Assembly: GCA_965199685.1 (NCBI GenBank)
Contig: OZ241323.1
Coordinates: 496,001-560,000 of the forward strand
Direction of reading: 5' to 3'
Length of the DNA stretch: 64,000 nt
Source of the DNA: SP5GCR1 sp965199685
GTDB lineage: Bacteria; Pseudomonadota; Gammaproteobacteria; Poriferisulfidales; Oxydemutatoraceae
The position numbers were made by a program, and so were the translations under genes. Below are positions 1-8,444 of the stretch, piece by piece; positions within the stretch are counted from its first letter, which is position 1, and each line of letters opens with the position of its first letter. The notes under the pieces were generated by a model. That model saw only the letters and a list, made by a program, of their open reading frames with translations, searched no databases and was not told the origin of the DNA.

Positions 1-60
1 AAAGGCGGCGGTCTGAAAGGTGGTAAGCTTTTAGGTAAAGGAGGCAAAAAAGGTTTATGA
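1..60 (+). CDS. 3' end of an upstream gene (Lys/Gly-rich C-terminus), partial
   Basis: The first frame is open from base 1 and ends at a TGA at 58-60. It encodes 19 residues made almost only of Gly, Lys and Leu (KGGGLKGG...KKGL). The stop overlaps the start codon of the next gene as ATGA, which implies translational coupling and one operon. The body of the gene lies outside the window, so no function can be given. Confidence 0.55.
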   Translation, partial: KGGGLKGGKLLGKGGKKGL

Positions 61-1631
61 AGCTAGCCTCTGTACTGAGGAATCTATTCGTAGCAGCAAT
101 AATCATTGCACTATCGGTATTCAGCTTATATGAACTACGCACCGCTTTTTATCAATTTGATACGGTGCAGGTTGACATATCCCAAGATCAAACTACTCAA
201 GAGAGCGGTGCGCAACTTGATGCCATTTTAAGCCAGTACCTATACGCATTTGGACACATACGTTCTTTTGACCCGATACTCAACGAAGCGGAGCGCAATG
301 TGCAATTGCCACCGTTATGGGTGGATCAATGCGAAGTGCGGCAAAAGGATTTCTATACTTTTGCAAAATGGTACGCACTTCATAAGCCAGCTGATATAGC
401 GCATCCCGAACAACCTGACAATTGGTCTTATAGAAGCATCAGCCGAGACCATAAAATTAGCGGTCGTTTGGATGCGCCTGCAAACGGGATTAGCTATTAC
501 GACGCTTACGCTTATTGCCAAGCAGGCAGTGGGAGGTTGCCGAATCGTAACGAATGGATTGCGATTGCAAGCGGTTCCGAAGGTAGGCTTTATCCGTGGG
601 GAAACGACTTCAGCTCTGAAGGCTGGCCGTATTTGGATCCTAGGCTCAACGCCGCTCAACGTTGTGGTTTGCATAAGGAGATGGATACACCGCAAGGTAT
701 ACATAATCTGGGTAATGTTGCATCCGAATGGGCGCAAGGTATCGGTGCAGAAGCAAAACCGAGTATACACGGCGGTAATGCATATAACAAACCTTACGAG
801 ATCTATAGCCTGAACAATTTTTATCGTACCGTGAAAGCGAAGTATCGCTCTCCTTATGTTAGTTTTAGATGTGTCTACGACGGGCAACCGAAGAAAATAC
901 CGTGGACCGAAGAATATCCACAAACGGTACGCGTTGATGCGGGGCAGTATCGTATTGGTATGCCTGATGACGCTAAGATACCCGGCCTATTGGGGTCAGG
1001 GTTGTCTCGCAAACAACTTGATATTATTGAAAAACTGGTTGATAAAAAACATCGCCATAACGATTTTCGGATATTGCGCCACGAGGTAACCCGAGCGCAA
1101 TACAGACGCTTCGTCAACGACCCTTTAGTGCGCTACGGGCTTTATGCAAACGAGAAGGAACCCGAAGAACACGATTATAGCCCGCCGTGGTTGGACGATT
1201 ATCAAAACGATGATTTGCCAGCAACCGATATAGATTGGTGGTCGGCTTATGCATTTGCAAACTGGGCAGGCGGGCGATTGCCAAATAGTTTTGAATGGAT
1301 TGCTGCCTCTTCAATGGGTAGCTATTCTTACCCTTGGGGTAACACCTTTAATCCTGACTATGTGGCTACAGCCGAGAAGCAACTGATAAAACCGCTTTCT
1401 GCTTTAGAGCAGGGCGGCGATATCAATGCTGGCGGTGTAATCAATATGGGCGGCAATGTTTCGGAATGGACGCAAAGCCTAAGTGCTACCGGACAAGGTT
1501 TTGCGATTATTGCCAAAGGCGGTAATTACATACTACCGGGAGAAGCAACCGCCCGCATTGATTTTGAAAATCCTCTTCCTGCTTCATTCAAAGCACCGTA
1601 TCTCGGCTTTAGAATAATCTTTGACAGCTAA
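57..1631 (+). CDS. membrane-anchored protein with two FGE/SUMF1-type domains
   Basis: The 524-residue product starts with a short basic segment and one hydrophobic helix (about residues 10-27), so it is probably anchored in the inner membrane with the rest in the periplasm. Two formylglycine-generating-enzyme-type (SUMF1) domains follow, about residues 80-275 and 290-524. Each has the family signatures: GRLPNRNEW and GRLPNSFEW, YPWGN in both, LGNVASEW and MGGNVSEW, and a C-terminal FRC or GFRI strand. Many bacterial SUMF1 domains are not true sulfatase-activating enzymes but serve as lectin-like or complex-assembly folds. I see no obvious paired active-site cysteines, so catalysis is doubtful. 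Translation is coupled to the upstream Lys/Gly-rich gene through an ATGA overlap. The fold assignment is firm; the role is unknown. Confidence 0.85.
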   Translation: MKLASVLRNLFVAAIIIALSVFSLYELRTAFYQFDTVQVDISQDQTTQESGAQLDAILSQYLYAFGHIRSFDPILNEAERNVQLPPLWVDQCEVRQKDFYTFAKWYALHKPADIAHPEQPDNWSYRSISRDHKISGRLDAPANGISYYDAYAYCQAGSGRLPNRNEWIAIASGSEGRLYPWGNDFSSEGWPYLDPRLNAAQRCGLHKEMDTPQGIHNLGNVASEWAQGIGAEAKPSIHGGNAYNKPYEIYSLNNFYRTVKAKYRSPYVSFRCVYDGQPKKIPWTEEYPQTVRVDAGQYRIGMPDDAKIPGLLGSGLSRKQLDIIEKLVDKKHRHNDFRILRHEVTRAQYRRFVNDPLVRYGLYANEKEPEEHDYSPPWLDDYQNDDLPATDIDWWSAYAFANWAGGRLPNSFEWIAASSMGSYSYPWGNTFNPDYVATAEKQLIKPLSALEQGGDINAGGVINMGGNVSEWTQSLSATGQGFAIIAKGGNYILPGEATARIDFENPLPASFKAPYLGFRIIFDS

Positions 1632-1681
1632 TAAATTTATTCCTCAAATTTATTGTCACCTACCGTAGGGGAGGGCTAACA

Positions 1682-3315
1682 TGGGACTGTTGAAAAAGTA
1701 TTTGATATAAGCGAAAATAGACAACTGATTCAACCGGAGGTTTTTATGCAAGGCACTCACAATTTTCAACCTGAACTCTTTGTCCAAATAGACTATCAGG
1801 CACTCATTCCCAGCTATCACATATTAAGGCGTATTGATAAAGTTTTAGACTTGAGCTTTGTCAAACAATTAACCCAAAGTTTCTATAGTGATACGCAAGG
1901 TAGACCGTCAATAGACCCGGAGGTATTTTTTCGTATCTGTATATTAGGATACCTCTATGGGATTAAATCGGATCGTCAATTGTGCGATGAGATCGGCATG
2001 AACATCGGCTATCGTTGGTTCGTCGGATTAACGATGAGCGATGCGGTGCCGGATCACTCATCCTTAACTCGTATACGGGACCGCTTGGGTGTCGGCTGTT
2101 TTGAGGCGGTATTTGAGCATGTAGTAGAACAATGCCGTGAGGCTGGATTAGTTGAAGGGAAACGGATTATAACAGATGCGAGTTTAGTTGAGGCGAATGC
2201 GTCGGCGAGGAAACTGGAGAGACGAGAGCAGCCGGCAGAGGCACTAGAAGTCACAGATGAGAAGCAACAAAGCAAGGAAGCAGTGTCACAAACTGTGGCA
2301 GTGAAAAGAGACAAAGTCAGCAACCGTACCGATGCCGGTAAAGTAGATGATGATGCGAGTTCAGGCGAGGCGAATGCATCGGCACAGAAATTGGAGAGAC
2401 GAGAGGAGCCAACACCAGCAGTAGAAGTTAAGGATGAGAAGCAACAAAGCAAGGAAGCAGTAAAAAGAAAACCAGTCAGCAACCGCACGCATGTGAGTAA
2501 AGTAGACGGCGATGCGACTTTAGTCAATCGTCAAGGGTATCCAAGAAAGTTATATCACAAGGCGCACTATTGTGTTGACGCAAAGAGTCGAGTGATAACC
2601 GATTGTTATGTGACCACGGGTGCCTGTCATGAGACCAATGTCATCACACAGAGAATCCAATATCAACAAGAACGTTTTGGATTGCCGGTCGAAGAAGTGA
2701 TAGCCGATGTCGGCTACAGCAGTGGCAAGAATTATCAGTTTTTTGAAGAACACCAGATCCGCAGCTATATCCCGACTGCGAAGTTTCGTCTGACACCTGG
2801 TAAACAAGTAGCCGATGAAGGCAGTTTCAAGTATGACCCCAATAAAGACATCTATACCTGTCAGGCGGGTCATGCGTTATATCCCAAACCTGCAGTGGGT
2901 GCAACGAAGTATTATCATATCAAGGAAGCCCATTGTAATAGCTGTCAATGGCAGGCGAGTTGTTATATAGGTAAGCATCATACCGGTCTATGCCGAAATG
3001 AGCATAATGCGGCGATCGAACGAGTGAGGCGGCGACAAAGCAGTCAAGTCTTTAAGCAAAGAATGATTGAGAGAAGCTGGAAGATAGAGGGCTTATTTGC
3101 TGAGGCAAAGGAGCGGCATGGGTTGAGGCGGGCGAAATATAGAGGTACGAAGAAAATGCAGATCCAAGCCTACCTAACTGGGACTGTTCAGAACCTAAAG
3201 AGGCTAGCGGTTTCTTTAGATTTTTATTTTCGCTGGATCAGATTTTGGTTTACACAAAGATTTTTATTATTGCGGTATAGTTTTCAGGGATAAGACGACT
3301 TTTTCAACAGTCCCA
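1682..3315 (+). mobile_element. IS1182-like insertion sequence, complete
   Basis: An 18-bp perfect terminal inverted repeat beginning TGGGACTGTTG lies at 1682-1699 and, inverted, at 3298-3315. It encloses one transposase gene. The left flank ends GGGCTAACA and the right flank starts CATGCCCTCCC. The same sequence exists unoccupied elsewhere in the window (GGGAGGGC, loop TAACAT, GCCCTCCC), so the element sits in the loop of a small palindrome and appears to have duplicated CA. Several short elements in the window share these ends and this junction. Confidence 0.88.
1746..3293 (+). CDS. IS1182-like DDE transposase
   Basis: This 515-residue transposase mobilises the surrounding element. The N-terminal DUF772-type part (about 20-130) contains FFRICILGYLYGIKSDRQL. 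The DDE residues are visible in IITDASLVEANAS, VIADVGYSSGKNY and IEGLFAEAKERHG, and the C-terminal RRAKYRG motif is typical. A cysteine cluster (CNSCQWQASC) lies near residue 400. A charged linker after the first Asp is internally duplicated: EANASARKLERRE...DEKQQSKEAV recurs as EANASAQKLERRE...DEKQQSKEAV about 60 residues later. An SD-like GGAGG lies just before the ATG. The gene looks intact. Confidence 0.9.
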   Translation: MQGTHNFQPELFVQIDYQALIPSYHILRRIDKVLDLSFVKQLTQSFYSDTQGRPSIDPEVFFRICILGYLYGIKSDRQLCDEIGMNIGYRWFVGLTMSDAVPDHSSLTRIRDRLGVGCFEAVFEHVVEQCREAGLVEGKRIITDASLVEANASARKLERREQPAEALEVTDEKQQSKEAVSQTVAVKRDKVSNRTDAGKVDDDASSGEANASAQKLERREEPTPAVEVKDEKQQSKEAVKRKPVSNRTHVSKVDGDATLVNRQGYPRKLYHKAHYCVDAKSRVITDCYVTTGACHETNVITQRIQYQQERFGLPVEEVIADVGYSSGKNYQFFEEHQIRSYIPTAKFRLTPGKQVADEGSFKYDPNKDIYTCQAGHALYPKPAVGATKYYHIKEAHCNSCQWQASCYIGKHHTGLCRNEHNAAIERVRRRQSSQVFKQRMIERSWKIEGLFAEAKERHGLRRAKYRGTKKMQIQAYLTGTVQNLKRLAVSLDFYFRWIRFWFTQRFLLLRYSFQG

Positions 3316-3563
3316 CATGCCCTCCCTAAAGTATAGTACTTGCACAAACCCAACCGCTTTGCGCCATTGAATTTAAGAAAACGGTAGAGGCAGAATAGAG
3401 CCGCCGATTGAGCCAATAGGTCAATCGGCAATTTGATATGTCCGCCCTAACGCGTTGTGTCTGCACAATCAATATATCCACCGCATTGGTTTATACAATA
3501 AAAACCCTTGAAACAAGCCAAAATCCTTTGACTACCTAGAGAAAAAATATTTTCATCAAGGTA
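3316..3563. repeat. composite dispersed repeat block, no gene
   Basis: Non-coding. It starts with CATGCCCTCCC, the right half of the palindrome that flanks the IS element, followed by the repeated phrase around 'ccgctttgcgccattgaattt' (3357-3373), by the stem-loop at 3403-3429, and by 'gtccgccctaacgcgttgtg'. All of these phrases recur in other intergenic gaps in the window. Confidence 0.6.
3403..3429. repeat. stem-loop repeat, copy 1
   Basis: Arms GCCGATTGA and TCAATCGGC pair perfectly (9 bp) around the 9-nt loop GCCAATAGG. The loop is close to the reverse complement of the loop in the copy at 18827. No T-run follows, so it is not a simple terminator. Confidence 0.65.
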
Positions 3564-3654
3564 TTGACATATAAAAAACAATCATAATAATAACAATACT
3601 TGTAATTATAATTAGAATTATTATAATTTATATTTAGAAAAGGAGTTTATATTT
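3564..3654 (+). promoter_or_regulatory. promoter and candidate Fur-type operator of the iron operon
   Basis: A TTGACA at 3564-3569 is followed, 16-18 nt later, by AT-rich -10 candidates (AATAAT/TAATAA, 3586-3593). Downstream lies a perfect inverted repeat with arms AATTATAAT (3604-3612) and ATTATAATT (3620-3628), 7 nt apart. It resembles the A/T-rich hexamer arrays recognised by Fur family repressors, but the whole stretch is so AT-rich that this is only a candidate. A clear AAGGAG ribosome site precedes the ATG. Confidence 0.45.
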
Positions 3655-5094
3655 ATGAAAAACATGTTTAACAAGAAACGAACGAAAATTTACTGTTTGA
3701 TTAGTAGTTTGTTTTTATCGCTAATCATTGCATCAGGTCAAGTTGCTGCTCAAACAAATGAGGTTAGTGTACTTAAACAGCAAATGAGAGAGTTGCAAGC
3801 ACAATTAAAATCAATGCAAGAGAAATTGGAAGCAATTGATCAGGATGTTGAACAGAATAAGCAGGCAGTCGAAGTAACTGCCGAAGCAGTTGAAGCACAA
3901 GGTTCTGGTTCTTCTTTCTGGGACAAAACCTCAATGGGAGGTTATGGTGAGTTGCACTATAACAATCTCAGTGCAGATGAAGAAAGGTTTGATACTGAAC
4001 AAATAGACTTTCATCGTTTTGTGCTGTTCTTTGGCCATGAATTCACCGACAGGCTAAGGTTTTTTTCTGAAGTTGAGCTGGAACATTCACTGGCCGGAGA
4101 CGATAAACCGGGAGAAGTTGAACTAGAGCAGGCTTTTGTAGAATATGATTTTGATCAACGCAATACCGCTCGTGCAGGTGTTTTTCTGTTGCCGATCGGT
4201 ATTCTAAATGAAACCCATGAACCCCCGACTTTTTATGGTGTTGAGCGTAATACCGTTGAAAACGTTATCATCCCGACAACTTGGTGGGCAGGCGGTGTCG
4301 GTTACACGCATCGCATGGATAACGGATTCACCATTGATGTTGCGTTGCATGAAGGATTAAAAGTCCCTGCCAGATCTCATGTCGAAAGAATTGACAGTAC
4401 TATCATAGAAGGGGTAGGGGTGAATGATGGTGATCCTATTTTGTCTGGGAATGAAATTGAAATTAATGACAATACTAGTTTTAGAAGCAGCCCTGAATTA
4501 CGCTTCCGCGCAGGTAGGCAAAAAACTGCTGAAGCCGATGCGGACGATCTAGCGGTCACTGGCCGTATTAAATACACTGGAATGCCGGGTCTTGAGTTGG
4601 CAGCAAGTCTGCAATATCAATCGGATATTACCCAAGAGGGTAATGATACTATCGACAGCGCAGTACTTTACGAAGCACATGTGGTCTTCAGTCAAGGACC
4701 ATTTGGTCTTAGGGCTTTATACGCCGGCTGGGATGTAGATGTGGACTCCCAAATAGACAATCCTAATTTTAATCCTGCTAATCCTGTTGATCCTGTTAAT
4801 AACCCCATGAGGATTCGCAACCCGATAGAAACTGCCGATTATGACTCGCAACACGGTTGGTACATAGAGCCTTCTTACAAGGTGACTCCGAACTTCGGCA
4901 TCTTTGTACGTTACGAAGATGTTGCGGGTGGACGCTCAAGGGATGAGTTTGAACAGACGACGGTGGGCTTCAATTATTACTTAAACGAGAGTGCAGTCCT
5001 AAAAGCAGACTTCCAAGATCGTGAACACGATAATGCAGGCGATAGTGGGAGAGATTTCGATGGCTTCAATTTAGGTGTTGGCTATGAGTTCTGA
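3655..5094 (+). CDS. outer-membrane porin with N-terminal coiled coil
   Basis: The product has 479 residues. A signal peptide (basic MKNMFNKKRTKIY, then a hydrophobic core, cleavage near VAAQ, about residue 33) is followed by a heptad-rich coiled coil (about 38-80, LKQQMRELQAQLKSMQEKLEAID). From about residue 95 to the end, alternating amphipathic strands end in FNLGVGYEF with a terminal Phe, the usual outer-membrane beta-barrel signal. GGYGELHYN and the RAGVFLLPIG region are typical of the phosphate-selective/OprP-like porin superfamily. It is the first gene of a four-gene run ending in a P19-type iron protein, so it may admit metal chelates or act as a specific channel. The substrate is inferred only from context. 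Confidence 0.8.
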   Translation: MKNMFNKKRTKIYCLISSLFLSLIIASGQVAAQTNEVSVLKQQMRELQAQLKSMQEKLEAIDQDVEQNKQAVEVTAEAVEAQGSGSSFWDKTSMGGYGELHYNNLSADEERFDTEQIDFHRFVLFFGHEFTDRLRFFSEVELEHSLAGDDKPGEVELEQAFVEYDFDQRNTARAGVFLLPIGILNETHEPPTFYGVERNTVENVIIPTTWWAGGVGYTHRMDNGFTIDVALHEGLKVPARSHVERIDSTIIEGVGVNDGDPILSGNEIEINDNTSFRSSPELRFRAGRQKTAEADADDLAVTGRIKYTGMPGLELAASLQYQSDITQEGNDTIDSAVLYEAHVVFSQGPFGLRALYAGWDVDVDSQIDNPNFNPANPVDPVNNPMRIRNPIETADYDSQHGWYIEPSYKVTPNFGIFVRYEDVAGGRSRDEFEQTTVGFNYYLNESAVLKADFQDREHDNAGDSGRDFDGFNLGVGYEF

Positions 5095-5327
5095 TTTAGG
5101 CAGATAGTGTTTAACTATAACTTTTCTCCGGGTTTTGCGGGCGAGTCGACTTCAATGAGTTTTTCAGTGTTTAACAACAGTAGTTATATCTCAATCCTCC
5201 ACGTTAAGTGTGCTACTTTGACACAGAAAATCGCAGATACTTTTATGTCTTTTGTATCCAGTCATTTGCAGCGACTTGCCTTCAAAACCTTTGATGCGAA
5301 TTTGATTTTAGTATGGAGGTTTGGAAG

Positions 5328-5858
5328 GTGAACCGATTGAAGTGGGTCTTCTATTTGTTTGCGGCGTTATTACTCGTTCAACCTCGCGCGCCGCTTTTAG
5401 CAATAGAAAGTATTTACGAGGCACCGGATGCGTTTGTGTCTCGCCACTTTGACAGTGAGCCTCCCGAACCTTCTATGCTTTATCCCGATCAAACGATCAA
5501 GGATTCCATCAAAGGTATACTCGGTCATAGATATAGTAAGTTTAGGATCCGCTATTGGCTTAAAGATAACCGCAGTGTTTGGATATTGGAAGAAATCGGC
5601 AAAGAGCGACCAATCACCAGTGGTTTTTCTATCGATGCGGATCGTATAAAAGAGGTCAAGGTGTTAATTTTTCGTGAGAGCCGTGGCTGGGAAGTTCGTT
5701 ATGATTCGTTTGCTGATCAATTTACCGACGCAAAGTTAACCGGTAGTTTAGAACTTGATCGCAACATAGATAACATCTCAGGTGCAACTTTGTCGGTGCG
5801 TGCGGTCACCAAACTGGCAAGGCTTGCTCTGATGCTACACAAATCTGTTATACGATAA
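5328..5858 (+). CDS. periplasmic FMN-binding-domain protein
   Basis: I prefer the GTG start at 5328, because GGAGG at 5315-5319 lies 8 nt upstream; an in-frame ATG at 5313 is the alternative. The 176-residue product has a signal peptide (NRLKWVFYLFAALLLV...). Its C-terminal FMN_bind domain contains SGAT at residues 151-154. In this family FMN is attached to the Thr of [DS]xxSGA[TS] by the flavin transferase ApbE, so Thr154 is the likely site. With the membrane PepSY-type protein encoded just downstream, it plausibly forms an extracytoplasmic electron-transfer module that reduces metal for uptake. Family assignment is good; the reductase role is inferred. Confidence 0.72.
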   Translation: MNRLKWVFYLFAALLLVQPRAPLLAIESIYEAPDAFVSRHFDSEPPEPSMLYPDQTIKDSIKGILGHRYSKFRIRYWLKDNRSVWILEEIGKERPITSGFSIDADRIKEVKVLIFRESRGWEVRYDSFADQFTDAKLTGSLELDRNIDNISGATLSVRAVTKLARLALMLHKSVIR

Positions 5859-5878
5859 CCGTGTGATGACAGCCGACT

Positions 5879-6598
5879 ATGTACCGCAAATTACATCGTA
5901 GCATAGGCATTGGGAGCTTTATATTTTTATTCATTTTCGTGATGACAGGGCTAGCAATACAACATACAGAATGGTTTGATTTGGATGGACGTTATATTCC
6001 GTCCTTGCTGTCCGGCTATTTATATGGTGCGAAGATTCAAGAGACGGTAGATTATAAGACCAATAACCGCTGGGTTTCACAAGCAGGTTCTTTCCTCTAT
6101 ATAGATGGGCTTCCGGTCTCTCGTATTGAACTAAATAATTTACAAGGTGTTGTTGAGGACGGAACTTATATTTGGATTGTAGGGGATAACAAACTATGGT
6201 TGCTATCGCAGAGCGGAGAGATAGTAGACAGGCTTTCGGTGCTAAGCGGATTGCCTACCGTGATGCGCAGGATAGGATACAATCAGGAGGGTACTATTGT
6301 CATAGGCGGCTCACGCAACAATTGGTTGGTAGACGAATATATGCAAGATTGGGAAGTTTATAGTGGATCACAAATTACCTGGTCTGCACCAGTCACCAGT
6401 ATAGAAGTGCCGACAGATTTGAGAGAAACGATTATCGTACATGCCAACAATCATTTGATAAGTTGGGAACGTGCATTACTGGATTTTCACAGTGGCCGTC
6501 TATTCGGCACTGTAGGTGTTATTATTGCCGATTTCGTAGCGTTGCTTTTGCTATTTCTTTCTGCCACAGGCGTTGTTCTTTGGCTTAAAAGGGCGTAA
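5879..6598 (+). CDS. PepSY-associated transmembrane protein
   Basis: The 239-residue product has an N-terminal membrane helix preceded by YRKLHRSIGI and a C-terminal helix preceded by LLDFHSGRLFG. These are the two signatures of the PepSY_TM family, whose conserved histidines are thought to bind haem or help electron transfer. Between them lies a periplasmic domain of about 150 residues with WIVGDNKLWLLSQSG-like strands. The start lacks a strong ribosome site. It lies 20 bp after the FMN-binding gene and 42 bp before the P19-like gene, so all are likely cotranscribed. Likely role: membrane partner of the FMN-binding protein in electron transfer to periplasmic iron. Confidence 0.7.
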   Translation: MYRKLHRSIGIGSFIFLFIFVMTGLAIQHTEWFDLDGRYIPSLLSGYLYGAKIQETVDYKTNNRWVSQAGSFLYIDGLPVSRIELNNLQGVVEDGTYIWIVGDNKLWLLSQSGEIVDRLSVLSGLPTVMRRIGYNQEGTIVIGGSRNNWLVDEYMQDWEVYSGSQITWSAPVTSIEVPTDLRETIIVHANNHLISWERALLDFHSGRLFGTVGVIIADFVALLLLFLSATGVVLWLKRA

Positions 6599-6640
6599 AA
6601 GTAGCACTGATTATTAAACTTAAACAGAGGAGATAAATAA

Positions 6641-7213
6641 ATGAAAAATTTAATTGGAACTATGGGCAAATTCTGCCGAAGCGTTATATTGTGTTTTTCG
6701 GTATTATTTGTAACCCAATCGCACGCCGTTGAATTGGTCATCGGCGAAGAGATTATAGAACCAGGTATACATTTCATCTTTGAAGGTGCTGTCAAGGATA
6801 CGATTATGCCGGCACACTATCATCTGGAAGAGAGTAAAACTCATGTGCATATAGAAGCACGAGTTAACTGGGCAGACAACGACTCTATTCCCGAAGGCAC
6901 CCCAGCCGGCGGCTTTGTCGGATATTTGGTCATTACGGCAGAAGTTATCAATCCCAAAACGGGTGCGATAGCAAACGTGGATTTGGTGCCGCACATTAAC
7001 TTGGTTGATAATCTGCACTATGCTCGCAATATGGCATTGCCCGGTGAGATTACTGATAAATACGATGTAATTTTCAATGTTATGCCGCCTCCGGAATATA
7101 CCCTGAGCTTCCACAAAGACTGGGTTACCCAATACGGAGAAAAGCTGTTTGAAAAAAAGAGCTTTATGTATAAAGGTGTAGATTTTGAAGAGATTGCAAG
7201 AGCAAGCCGCTAG
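6641..7213 (+). CDS. P19/Tpd-family periplasmic iron-uptake protein
   Basis: The product has 190 residues with a signal peptide ending near SHA (about residue 29). The mature part matches the P19/Tp34 (iron transport, PF10634-type) family: it begins VIGEEIIEPGIHFIFEG, then has a metal-site region HYHLEE...THVHIEARV, GFVGYLVITAEV, and PHINLVDNLHYARNMALPG. Family members bind Cu and Fe in the periplasm and work with a FetM-type permease. No permease is present next to it; the partners here are the porin, FMN-binding and PepSY-type proteins. AGAGGAG precedes the ATG. It closes the operon. Confidence 0.8.
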   Translation: MKNLIGTMGKFCRSVILCFSVLFVTQSHAVELVIGEEIIEPGIHFIFEGAVKDTIMPAHYHLEESKTHVHIEARVNWADNDSIPEGTPAGGFVGYLVITAEVINPKTGAIANVDLVPHINLVDNLHYARNMALPGEITDKYDVIFNVMPPPEYTLSFHKDWVTQYGEKLFEKKSFMYKGVDFEEIARASR

Positions 7214-7838
7214 CCAAGCATTGTGCAGATATCACTGGCCTGTTGATAAAGTATCGTTATCGCTCAGAAGTGACCGCTTGCGCCATTGAATTCGTGATAA
7301 CCAACTGTAGGGGAGGGCTAACATGCACTCCCGAAAGTACCGTTCTGCACGAACAGAACCGCTTGCGCCACTTGGGTTTTGGTTCCCATAAATTGAATGG
7401 TGGGTACGCAAAAAACCACCCCGTCAGATAGAACCGCCGATTATCGCCGAGTGAACCCGCCACTTGAGCCAGTAGGTCAAGTGGCGTAACTTTGTGCAAA
7501 ATCTAAATGCTGTGTTCGTTAAAAACATCACATATATCAAAATCAATCGGCGTGACATTGTGCAGAACCTCAACATGAATGCTAAACGCATACATTACAA
7601 AATGCATAGGCCTGCCACCCCTCCAAGGGAGGGGAATGTACCAATGCAGACACTTTTTCAACAGCCTCATGTTAGCCCTCCCCTACGGTAGGTGACCGTA
7701 AATTGGGTGGATGAATGGATTGATTGTGCAGACGCAACGCGTTAGGGAGGGCATGTTAGCCCTCCCCTACCGTTTGCGTAAATTTGATGGCGCAAGCGGT
7801 TGGGTTTTTGCAATAGCGGTACCTTTTCAACAGCCCCA
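7214..7838. repeat. intergenic repeat block (MITE ends, target palindromes, stem-loop)
   Basis: No convincing gene. Contents in order: an unoccupied target-type repeat (GGGCTAACATGCACTCCC, about 7316-7333); the stem-loop at 7458-7486; a long stretch (about 7487-7570) that matches 25800-25890 in inverted orientation; an inverted 'cccctcc...ggagggg' module; a MITE end ACTTTTTCAACAGCCT (7652-7667) joined to TGTTAGCCC; an intact target palindrome at 7745-7766; and another degenerate end at 7821-7838 touching the tonB stop. Short open frames here are produced by the repeats. Confidence 0.65.
7458..7486. repeat. stem-loop repeat, copy 2
   Basis: Arms CGCCACTTGA and TCAAGTGGCG (10 bp, perfect) flank loop GCCAGTAGG. 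Compared with the copy at 18827, two stem positions differ, but both arms have changed together so that pairing is kept. Confidence 0.7.
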
Positions 7839-8444
7839 TCACTCGTTGCGCAGTTCAAACTTAATATGTGCGCTTGATTTGCTTTTGTTGCCGGGTGGAT
7901 AACGCCATTGATAGATTGCCGTCAGGGCAGTTTGTTCGAATATTCGCGGTGGATCGGATGCGATAACTTTGGGGTTGACGACTTTTCCGTTCATCGTTAC
8001 TGAAAACTCTATCTTAACCCAGCCTTCTATCCCTCGCGTTATCGCATACATTGGGTAAATCGGTTCCACTCTAAATATTGGTTGCAAACCAATTAGGCTA
8101 GAGCCTTGGTTTGCAGGAGTATGTTTGGTGATAGATAGCGGTTCGGGTTCCGGTGGTGTTTCGGTGTTGTGCTTTTCTTCTAAAGGCACTGATTTGTATC
8201 TCTGTTCTTTATACGCGTTGTTTTCAAGTGATTGCGCAGGGATAGGCGCAGGGGCAGAATCACTAGGGGTCTGTTTATGTTCATTTTTATAAATAGGCAT
8301 AAAATTTATTGATACGGCAGGGCGATGATTTGAGGGATCGTGATAACGCAATGTGCCTATCAGTTGCCCGACTGCGGCGAACAGCGCATAGCTGATCAGC
8401 GATGCTATCGTAAATGCGATAAGCCAGCGTAATGTTTTATTCAT
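7839..8444 (-). CDS. tonB: energy-transducer protein TonB
   Basis: I start at the ATG at 8444, whose ATGAATAA overlaps the exbD stop by 8 bp; an in-frame ATG at 8465 would add seven residues. The roughly 200-residue product has an N-terminal membrane anchor (LRWLIAFTIASLISYALFAAVG), a Pro/Glu-rich periplasmic spacer (TPPEPEPLS, PAPIPAQS) and a C-terminal TonB domain with PIYPMYAITRGIEGWVKIEF and ALTAIYQWRYPPG. It carries proton-motive force from the ExbB/ExbD channel to TonB-dependent outer-membrane receptors. No receptor gene lies in the window. It is the last gene of the operon. Confidence 0.88.
   Translation of the reverse strand: MNKTLRWLIAFTIASLISYALFAAVGQLIGTLRYHDPSNHRPAVSINFMPIYKNEHKQTPSDSAPAPIPAQSLENNAYKEQRYKSVPLEEKHNTETPPEPEPLSITKHTPANQGSSLIGLQPIFRVEPIYPMYAITRGIEGWVKIEFSVTMNGKVVNPKVIASDPPRIFEQTALTAIYQWRYPPGNKSKSSAHIKFELRNE

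Noticed and set aside
5107..5331. 74-codon frame between the porin and the FMN-binding gene.
   Set aside because: No ribosome site, no recognisable features, and it ends inside the start of the next gene.
7243..7431. Short frames in the 7.2-7.8 kb gap.
   Set aside because: They are made of dispersed repeat sequence found in several other gaps and lack ribosome sites.
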